DNA from: Spirulina subsalsa FACHB-351
Lineage (GTDB): Bacteria > Cyanobacteriota > Cyanobacteriia > Cyanobacteriales > Spirulinaceae
Assembly: GCF_026130165.1 (NCBI RefSeq)
Contig: NZ_JAIHOM010000010.1
Location: forward strand, 1-64,000
DNA: 64,000 bases
Reading direction: 5' to 3'
Part shown: piece by piece, positions 53,601-59,854 of the stretch
Numbering within the stretch: the first letter of the stretch is position 1
Layout: each line of letters opens with the position of its first letter
Made by a program: the position numbers and the translations under genes
Notes under the pieces: model-generated
The model's database searches: none
Seen by the model: the letters and a program-made list of their open reading frames with translations, nothing else
Told to the model about the DNA's origin: nothing

Positions 53601-56403
53601 AAAACCCGCCGTTTTACAGAATATCCTCACGGACCCCCACTATGCCCCCTGGCGAGAAGAAGCCCGTAAGCGAGGCTATCGTTCCTCGATCGCCATTCCC
53701 TTAAACCAAAGTTATCAAAACCTCGGCCATTGGGTTCAAGAGAACAGTAAGGGAGAAGAGAAAGAAGACACCATAGCAGGCAGTTTTCCCCCCCCTCTCC
53801 CTCTAACCCCCGCGATGGGAGTCTTAAACCTCTATTCCACGGAACCCGAAGCCTTTGATGAGGCTGAAGTGCAACTACTCTGTGAATTGGCCAACGATTT
53901 AAGCTATGGCATCATGGCCCTACGCACCCATCGCGCTCAGATTGAAAGTGAGGAGAAATTCCGACAACTGGCGGAAAATATCGAGGATGTATTCTGGATG
54001 AGTCGCATTGATGGAACTCAGATGCTCTATGTCAGTCCCGCCTATGAGCAGATTTGGGGTCGTTCTCGCCGGGAATTGTATCAAAACCCCCAGGCCTTTT
54101 TTGCCGCCATTCACCCAGAGGATAAACACCGCGCTATCTCCACCATTCGTAACCCCCAAAATTTACGCTTTGATCTTGAATACCGCATTGTCCGACCTGA
54201 TGGGAGTATGCGCTGGGTCTGGGATCGGGGGTTTCCTATTGTGGATCGGGACTCCCGGAAAGTGTACCGTCGGGCAGGGATTGCTAAAGATATCACCGAG
54301 CGTAAACAAGCTGAACAAATGCTTCATTATGCCAAGGAGGAGCTAGAGTTACGGGTGGCCTATCGCACGGTGGAATTGGAAACGGCCAATGAGCGCCTAC
54401 AAAACGAGTTAATGCAGCGTCACCGGACGGAAATGAAATTGCGTAAAAGTGAGGAACAGTATCGGACTTTGGTGCGTAATTTCCCCAAGGGGGCGGTTTT
54501 CCTGTTTAATCAAGACTTGCGCTATACCATCGCCGATGGGGTGGGTTTGGCGACTCAAGGCTTATCCCGGGAACAGTTGGAAGATCGCACGATTTGGGAG
54601 GTTCTGCCGCCGGATTTGTGCCGGGATTTAGAACCCCTCTATTATGCGGCTTTGGCGGGGGAAACTCGCAGCGCAGAAATTGAATATCAAGGACGTTTAT
54701 ATTTGTATCAGGCGCTCCCGGTGCGCAATAAGCAGGGAGAGCGCTTTGCAGGGATGATTGTGATGCAGGATATCACCGAGCGCCAACAGGCTGAGGCAGA
54801 ACGGAATCAACTGATTGCCATTATTGAGGCTACCCCAGACTTTATTTCTTCTGTCACCCCAGAAGGTGAGATTGTGTATATGAACCAATCAGCCCGGCAA
54901 ATTCTGGGGGTACCGTCGGATGAATCTCTCTGGGATGCAGATGAAACACCGCCCCATCCCTTACCTTGGGGTAAAGGGGAGGGGGGCAAAACGAAACGTT
55001 CTTTTCATAGTCAGCGACTCTCTTCGGCTTATCCTCAGTGGGCGGATCATCTGATTCGCTCGGAAGGTATCCCCACGGCCATTCGGGAGGGAACTTGGAT
55101 CGGAGAAACGGCGATTTTGAGCCATGATGGTCAGGAAATTCCCCTCTCTCAGTTGATTATTGCTCACCGTTCCTTGCGGGAGGGGGAAAGAATGGGGACG
55201 GTGCAGTTACTTTCGACTATTGCCCGGGATATTAGTGAACAGAAACGCAGTGAGGCTACCTTGCGGGAGTCGGAACGGCGCTGGCGTAGTTTTTTGGAAA
55301 ATATTCCTCTGTTGGTGGTGAATTTAACGCCAAGGGGGAAGGTGGATTATGTGAATCCCTACTTATTAAAAGTTACAGGTTATAATAAAGCGGAAGTGAT
55401 GGGACAGGATTGGTTTGAGTTTTTCCTCCCGGCAGCCCAGCGTCAAAGTACCCATCACCATTTTGAGGCGATGCTCCATGATGCGGGACAAGCGCGCTAT
55501 GAGGAGTCATTATTAACGAAGTTTGGGGAAGAACGGCGGATTGCTTGGAATAATACGGTGTTGCGGGATTCTCAGGGTCATGTAGTGGGGACTTTGAGTA
55601 TTGGGGAAGATATCACGGAACGCTACGCGGTGGAACGGATGAAGGATGAGTTTATTTCGGTGGTGAGTCATGAACTGCGCACCCCGTTAACCTCGATTCA
55701 TGGGGCGTTGAATCTACTGGCGAGTGGTTTGGTGGATTGTAAGTCTCAACGGGGCGATCGCGTGATTCAAATTGCTGCCGAAAGTGCTGAACGTCTGGTG
55801 CGTTTGGTCAATGACATTCTGGAGCTAGAACGCCTAGAATCGGGCAAAATCAAGCTGATTACTCAACAGGTCAATAGTGCAGACTTACTAATCCGAGCAA
55901 CAGAGCAAATGCAGGTGATGGCTACTCGCTCCGGGATTCGCTTGGAGGCGGAAATCCGGGCGATTGAATTCGAGGCGGATGCAGATCGGGTGATTCAGGT
56001 GTTAACGAATTTGTTGAGTAATGCGATTAAGTTCTCCGAGGCAGATAGCACAATCTGGTTATCGGTGCAGGCTCTGTCCTATGATGCCAATAATCCCCTT
56101 GATCTCCAACGCCAAGATCCAGCAAGGGTTCTCGCGGACAGTTTAACCTCCGATTCTGTGGCCTGTGTTGTATTCTCTGTGCGAGATCAAGGCCGAGGGA
56201 TTCCGGCGGATAAAATCGAGAGTATTTTTGAGCGCTTCCATCAAGTGGATGCTTCGGATTCTCGGAAAAAAGGCGGTACGGGTTTAGGGTTGGCCATTTG
56301 TCGGAGTATTGTGGAACAACATGGCGGACAAATTTGGGTGCAAAGTCGAGTCGGAGAAGGGAGTTGTTTCTTTTTTACTATCCCAATCATCAAGAATCAT
56401 TGA
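50671..56403 (+). CDS. Giant multi-PAS/GAF sensor histidine kinase
   Basis: The 1910-aa protein from ATG 50671 (MFESLPLTLDQF) has a GAF domain (about 128-290), PAS domains at about 298-490, 495-620, 625-750 and 755-880, a second GAF (about 890-1090), a PAS (1095-1215), a coiled coil, three more PAS (1262-1375, 1380-1530, 1535-1655), a HisKA with H1667 in VVSHELRTPLTSIHG and an HATPase with NLLSNAIKFSE and GTGLGLAICRSIV. There is no receiver and no membrane helix. The upstream multi-REC/Hpt regulator is the likely partner. The TGA stop is in an IS-type right end. The GAF domains lack a clear bilin Cys-His motif. Confidence 0.92.
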   Translation: MFESLPLTLDQFLSTFPSHLFWIDWSEREIRPLPQTANQPDSEHFSLLLEAFEQQPEFWQIVEQVITQQHPQPFSYSLPNQTHFSAQISPCTPQNVLWVAQEVTALQQPSPPPSPPSESFEQLVVTLLNSFVHLQDPSELDQTIQKALTQILQYTGFDRSFIMLFSEDGQDGHLAYEACRPGVPSATPRRNLPTEPFTWWMEKMYRQEIIEISNLDQLPPQATPERIALESAGIHSLVVVPLISRQETLWGARYTLGYVGFSSFEREQTWSSQTVSLLRLVGDLFAQTLERYSTVTALQNTEQRFHAIFEQTFQFMSLLTTEGVILEANASFLDWAEQTAVEGRMLWSMQIFQNAQVTLCPSSPITSDQDSAERETRGDCPLTLNYCPLSQSTEGSPACWQGDANVSIDQQLQLAIQQAAGGQLVRCALKVRPRFQDPLTASPESVGLTPSVYLASILYKQGQAWDYQERIFDFSLKPVRDHGGEVQFLIVEGHDITDHYRAVEQIRFQANLLDVVEQAVIVTDFDGKICYWNRHAEKLYGWSVEEVLGRSLFETVADTNAQEVGREIMVNLERGESWSGEFWVRHKDGFTFPAWVMDSPIADDQGNLVGVIGISTDITERLEAAAALQQSEELFRVTFEQSPIGMLVRPLDGGPNRPNQALAKLLGYSLEELEHITYHDYTHPEDLPLDIVLDEQLVRGEISDFHLEKRYICKDGQVVYTLLHCALVRDAEGRPHYVIGQVVNITERKEKETALQQSEERWQLALRGTHDGIWDWNVRSGEVFYSDRLLTMLGYEPGDWEKTLEAWTERIHPADYGMVMQALEEHLVQKTPYYITEHRVRCQNGEYLWILDRGQALWDEEGEAVRVVGSHTDIGDRKRSEVALQRANRALKTLSDCNQALVHADTEEALFQQICEIMVTVGGYRLAWVGYPEYDSAQSVRVVAQAGWEAGYLDQLQITWADRERGRGPTGIAIRTGKPAVLQNILTDPHYAPWREEARKRGYRSSIAIPLNQSYQNLGHWVQENSKGEEKEDTIAGSFPPPLPLTPAMGVLNLYSTEPEAFDEAEVQLLCELANDLSYGIMALRTHRAQIESEEKFRQLAENIEDVFWMSRIDGTQMLYVSPAYEQIWGRSRRELYQNPQAFFAAIHPEDKHRAISTIRNPQNLRFDLEYRIVRPDGSMRWVWDRGFPIVDRDSRKVYRRAGIAKDITERKQAEQMLHYAKEELELRVAYRTVELETANERLQNELMQRHRTEMKLRKSEEQYRTLVRNFPKGAVFLFNQDLRYTIADGVGLATQGLSREQLEDRTIWEVLPPDLCRDLEPLYYAALAGETRSAEIEYQGRLYLYQALPVRNKQGERFAGMIVMQDITERQQAEAERNQLIAIIEATPDFISSVTPEGEIVYMNQSARQILGVPSDESLWDADETPPHPLPWGKGEGGKTKRSFHSQRLSSAYPQWADHLIRSEGIPTAIREGTWIGETAILSHDGQEIPLSQLIIAHRSLREGERMGTVQLLSTIARDISEQKRSEATLRESERRWRSFLENIPLLVVNLTPRGKVDYVNPYLLKVTGYNKAEVMGQDWFEFFLPAAQRQSTHHHFEAMLHDAGQARYEESLLTKFGEERRIAWNNTVLRDSQGHVVGTLSIGEDITERYAVERMKDEFISVVSHELRTPLTSIHGALNLLASGLVDCKSQRGDRVIQIAAESAERLVRLVNDILELERLESGKIKLITQQVNSADLLIRATEQMQVMATRSGIRLEAEIRAIEFEADADRVIQVLTNLLSNAIKFSEADSTIWLSVQALSYDANNPLDLQRQDPARVLADSLTSDSVACVVFSVRDQGRGIPADKIESIFERFHQVDASDSRKKGGTGLGLAICRSIVEQHGGQIWVQSRVGEGSCFFFTIPIIKNH

Positions 56404-56435
56404 CATCCGCCCCGCCTTAAACGGACGGGGATTCC
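56401..56435 (-). mobile_element. IS200/IS605-type right-end hairpin (orphan)
   Basis: On the minus strand GAATCCCCGTCC-GTTTAA-GGCGGGGCGGATGTCAA forms a stem-loop with GAAT before it and TGTCAA after, matching the right-end layout at 48.6 kb. On the plus strand it begins TGACATCC and supplies the TGA stop of the giant kinase. No transposase gene is near. Confidence 0.6.
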
Positions 56436-56566
56436 ATCTATTTCAACAGGTCAAAAAATAACTGATTACTGGTAACTGTTGGCGATGCTTGAAGTTAAAG
56501 CGGGGAAATCCCGCAATATTTTGTGAAATACAGAGAGAAGTTGAAGGGCGGAAAATTAGCCGGGAA

Positions 56567-56740
56567 TTAGTCTACTTGTACGAGGCCGGAGCTAATCCAT
56601 TGATCTAGCTGGCGCAAAATGCTGATTTCTGAATCGTCAAAGGATCTAGACCAGAGCAGAATGTCCAATTCTTGACCCAGTTCAGGGGTAATTTTACCGA
56701 GACGGGCGATTTCTTGGATGATATCTAGTAGAGTTAACAT
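56567..56740 (-). CDS. Small conserved helical protein (57 aa)
   Basis: The product reads MLTLLDIIQEIARLGKITPE, then LGQELDILLWSRSFDDSEIS and ILRQLDQWISSGLVQVD. It is almost entirely helical with no cysteines or membrane helix. It looks like a small conserved cyanobacterial protein of unknown function; this is a recollection of pattern, not a verified match. It lies alone between the giant kinase and the methyltransferase gene on the other strand. Codon use and amino-acid content are natural, which supports it being real. Confidence 0.6.
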   Translation of the reverse strand: MLTLLDIIQEIARLGKITPELGQELDILLWSRSFDDSEISILRQLDQWISSGLVQVD

Positions 56741-56983
56741 GGTTTTCTGATTTAACTCGATACATTAAGTATGTCGGAAAACACGGGGGGGCGGATGTGA
56801 TAAGGAGCGCAATATTCAGTGAATGCGATCGCCTTTTCGAGTGATCTCTATCAAAGATGCGGTCACTACTGACCCTGATCAGAGGACATTCATGCTTAAC
56901 TTGTCAAGATTGCCCCACCTCTTGCTCAAAGTCCCCTGTGAATCTAATCTGGATCTGTTCACCTCACACTTAACCCTTGAGCC
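56741..56983. promoter_or_regulatory. Spacer with dispersed repeat upstream of methyltransferase
   Basis: No reading frame here looks real. AGAGGACATTCATGC followed by TTAACTTGTCAAGATTG (56881-56912) is a dispersed repeat: AGAGGACATTCA recurs at 29341 and CTTAACTTGTCAAGATTG at 5856-5873. Confidence 0.5.
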
Positions 56984-58204
56984 ATGCCGGACGCAAAAAC
57001 TGTTAGCCAAGCGGTGGCTAAACTTTACGATACTTACCCCTTTCCCCCGGAACCAATTTTAGATGAACCCCCACCGGGGTATAATTGGCGCTGGAATTGG
57101 GTCGCCGCCTATAATTTCTGCACGGGACGCAAACCAGAAACTTCAACAGTTCGGATCTTGGACGCGGGCTGTGGGACGGGTGTGGGGACGGAGTATCTGG
57201 TGCATTTAAACCCCGAGGCGACGGTGACGGGGGTGGATCTCAGTGCGGGAGCGCTAGAAGTGGCAAGGGAACGCTGTCGTCGGTCAGGAGCGGAGCGGGT
57301 GACGTTCCACCAGATGGATTTAACTCAAGTGGGTGATTCTAGTTCCGAGACACTACGGAATCCCATTCCCGGAGAATTTGAGATGATTAACTGTGTGGGA
57401 GTTCTCCACCATCTCCCGGATCCCATCGCTGGTATTCAAGCGTTAGCCCAAAAACTTGCACCGGGGGGGATTTTTCATGTTTTTGTTTACGCGGAGTTGG
57501 GTCGTTGGGAAATTCAGTTAATGCAGGAGGCGATCGCACTGCTCCAAGGCCAACAACGGGGAGACTATACCGACGGGGTAAAGGTGGGGCGGGAGCTTTT
57601 TGCCACGTTGCCGGAAAATAACCCTCTGGTGCAACGGGAAAAGGAACGCTGGTCTTTAGAAAATACCCGCGATCAGTGTTTTGCTGATATGTATGTTCAT
57701 CCCCAAGAAGTGGACTACAACATCCACACGCTGTTTGAGTTGATTGATGCCTCGGGATTGGAGTTTGTGGGGTTTTCTAATCCGGGTTTCTGGCAACTGG
57801 AACGCTTACTCGGCCAGTCTTCGGAGTTGATAGCAAGGGGGGAAACTATGACGGAGCGCGATCGCTATCGGTTAATCGAACTCCTCGACCCCAAAAACAT
57901 CACCCACTACGAGTTTTTCCTCACTAAGCCCCCCCTCCCCCGTCAAGATTGGTCTGACGACGAGGTACTCCTTGCCGCTATTCCAGAACTCCATCCCTGT
58001 CTTGACGGTTGGGAAAGTAAATGTCTATTTGATTATAATTATCAAATTGTAAACTTATCTGATGATGAGTTTACTTTTATGCAAAAGTGTGCTAAAAACA
58101 CGCAAGCGCGGCAAACCATCCGGGAACTCTGTTCAGGGGAGGTGCTGGATTTAGCCATGATTCGCCGTTTACAGGAGCGGCAGTTAGTGGTTTTTGGATT
58201 CTAA
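56984..58204 (+). CDS. Class I SAM-dependent methyltransferase
   Basis: The 406-aa protein has an N-terminal YDTYPFPPEPIL segment. A Rossmann methyltransferase domain (about 58-200) follows, with motif I ILDAGCGTGVGTEYL, acidic motif TGVDLSAGALEVA and motif IV-like INCVGVLHHLPDP. A C-terminal accessory domain (about 200-406) may bind substrate. Similar YPFPP-containing proteins are found across cyanobacteria and proteobacteria without a fixed substrate. It converges with the flavoprotein gene 8 bases away. Confidence 0.85.
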   Translation: MPDAKTVSQAVAKLYDTYPFPPEPILDEPPPGYNWRWNWVAAYNFCTGRKPETSTVRILDAGCGTGVGTEYLVHLNPEATVTGVDLSAGALEVARERCRRSGAERVTFHQMDLTQVGDSSSETLRNPIPGEFEMINCVGVLHHLPDPIAGIQALAQKLAPGGIFHVFVYAELGRWEIQLMQEAIALLQGQQRGDYTDGVKVGRELFATLPENNPLVQREKERWSLENTRDQCFADMYVHPQEVDYNIHTLFELIDASGLEFVGFSNPGFWQLERLLGQSSELIARGETMTERDRYRLIELLDPKNITHYEFFLTKPPLPRQDWSDDEVLLAAIPELHPCLDGWESKCLFDYNYQIVNLSDDEFTFMQKCAKNTQARQTIRELCSGEVLDLAMIRRLQERQLVVFGF

Positions 58205-58211
58205 GACAGCC

Positions 58212-59498
58212 TTAAAAAAAACGCCCCGGACTGAAGATATTCGCCGGATCAAATTTCTGTTTAATTTGTTCCATTGTTCCCCAAGCATTGCCACTATATC
58301 CCCAAGGATCAAGGTCTTGTTTCAGGCTTACAGGCGCTTCTAATACGGTGATAAATCCTTGGCGAATTTGACAAAATGCCCGTAGTTTGTTGATTTGTTC
58401 TCGGGCATTTTCTCCCGTGAGTTGGAGTTTCCCCAGTCCACTACTGGTATGGAGAAGGGCTAACCCTTGTTGTTGCGTTACAAGGTCTAAATGGTCGAAA
58501 AAGGGCAAGATTTCGGCGGGGAGAAGGGCGAGTTTAGCGGTAATGGCTTCTGGGGTGGCGGGCTGGTTAATGGTTTGCAGGGCTTGCCAGAGTTGGGTTT
58601 CCTCGTTTTCTGTGTAAACAGTACAGGTTAACCCAGCTTGTTGACCGAGGCTCATCAGTTGGTCTTGTTGCTGTTGGACACTGGCGGGGATACTCTGAAA
58701 ACGGACGACTAGACCAATGCCTTGACCCAGATTGAGTTTTTGGACTAGGGAGGGGGAGAGTAAATCCGCCCGGGTGGGGGTAAGGGGGGACATGATCAGG
58801 GTATGTTGTAGGGCGGCGATCGCACTTTTGCCCCCGATTAACAATAAAGTGCTAGAGGCATCGGGAATCGGGTAGGTGCGGAAAGTGATTTGAGTAATCG
58901 CCCCCAAGGTACCATAGGACCCGGTGAATAACTTCATCAAGTCATAGCCCGCCACATTTTTCACCACTCGCCCTCCGGCCTTGGCGATCGCACCATCCCC
59001 CCGGACAAAAGATAAACCCAGCACCAAATCCCGCACCCCCCCATAACGATGTCGCCAACTTCCGGCCTCAGCCGTGGCCACTAGCCCCCCCAAGGTCGCT
59101 GTCCCGGCCGAGTCTAGGGGTAAAAACTGCCCCGTGGGGGCTAATTGGGCTTGTAGGGCTTCTAACGTGACACCTGCCTCCACCGTAACGGTTAAATCCC
59201 CCACCGCATGATCGATAATACGATTTAGATTTTGGGTACTCACAACCGCTTCAATCCCTTGGGGAAGGCCGCCCCAACTTAATTGACTTCCTCGGCCAGC
59301 TACAAGGAGGGGACAATGCTCCTCTTTAGCCCAAGCAACAATTTCACTTAAAGCCTCAATCCTGTGAGGAAATAAAATTCCCTGAGAGGATAATCCCGTT
59401 TTTTCTAAAGCTTTTTGCCAAGGCAAAGGAAGACTTTCCCCTGTCACAAAATTTACATCTGTCCAAGACTCAACTACATGGGCGATTAGCCTGGTCAT
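58212..59498 (-). CDS. FAD-binding oxidoreductase, GlcE-like
   Basis: The 428-aa protein has an FAD-binding PCMH domain (about 40-215) with LLVAGRGSQLSWGG, VEAGVTLEALQAQLAPTGQF and GGRVVKNVAGYDLMKLFTGS. The C-terminal FAD-linked oxidase cap ends in FDPANIFSPGRFF. It resembles the GlcE subunit of glycolate dehydrogenase. GlcD and GlcF genes are not adjacent, so a role in photorespiratory glycolate oxidation is plausible but not shown. The start ATG fits the family. Confidence 0.87.
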   Translation of the reverse strand: MTRLIAHVVESWTDVNFVTGESLPLPWQKALEKTGLSSQGILFPHRIEALSEIVAWAKEEHCPLLVAGRGSQLSWGGLPQGIEAVVSTQNLNRIIDHAVGDLTVTVEAGVTLEALQAQLAPTGQFLPLDSAGTATLGGLVATAEAGSWRHRYGGVRDLVLGLSFVRGDGAIAKAGGRVVKNVAGYDLMKLFTGSYGTLGAITQITFRTYPIPDASSTLLLIGGKSAIAALQHTLIMSPLTPTRADLLSPSLVQKLNLGQGIGLVVRFQSIPASVQQQQDQLMSLGQQAGLTCTVYTENEETQLWQALQTINQPATPEAITAKLALLPAEILPFFDHLDLVTQQQGLALLHTSSGLGKLQLTGENAREQINKLRAFCQIRQGFITVLEAPVSLKQDLDPWGYSGNAWGTMEQIKQKFDPANIFSPGRFF

Positions 59499-59854
59499 AC
59501 ATCCTTATTTAAATCCTTTAAGCTCATTAAATCACACCCTTCCTCCTAGTTTCTCGATAAGATGGAAGATTAAGACCCTCGGCATAGACTCCGTGAACTT
59601 AATAGATATTGCGGTATAGTATTACGCTAAATAGCTTATGAGCTTAAATTCTGACCAATTCCGGCAATGTTTCCTAGCCCAATTGCCGGATTAATCCCTC
59701 ATAAGCCCACTAGCCATCCCCAGTCGCCTTGAGCAAACAAGGTGCCGGAAGGAGAATCATTCCTGAAGAGATCCAACTTCAGCCCTGATCAGTTTTTTGG
59801 CCTAACTGTTCAACCCTATTCCATTAGGAAGACAGATGAGAGTAAATCAACAGT
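59499..59854 (+). promoter_or_regulatory. Structured leader upstream of phytochrome gene
   Basis: About 355 bases with no gene but several hairpins in the downstream gene's sense: TCCGGCAAT/ATTGCCGGA (59660-59690, 9-base stem), CCTTG-AGCAAA-CAAGG (59727-59742), GGAA/TTCC near 59747-59763, and CTGAAG/CTTCAG (59763-59782) followed within ten bases by a TTTTTT run. The layout suggests a structured, possibly attenuated leader. I do not recognise a known riboswitch class. Confidence 0.5.

Noticed and set aside
56823-57062. Plus frame overlapping the methyltransferase start
   Set aside because: It runs through a dispersed repeat and ends inside the methyltransferase gene in another frame.
59727-59805. 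Glutamine or c-di-GMP riboswitch upstream of the phytochrome gene
   Set aside because: Conserved core motifs of those classes are not present; only generic hairpins were seen.
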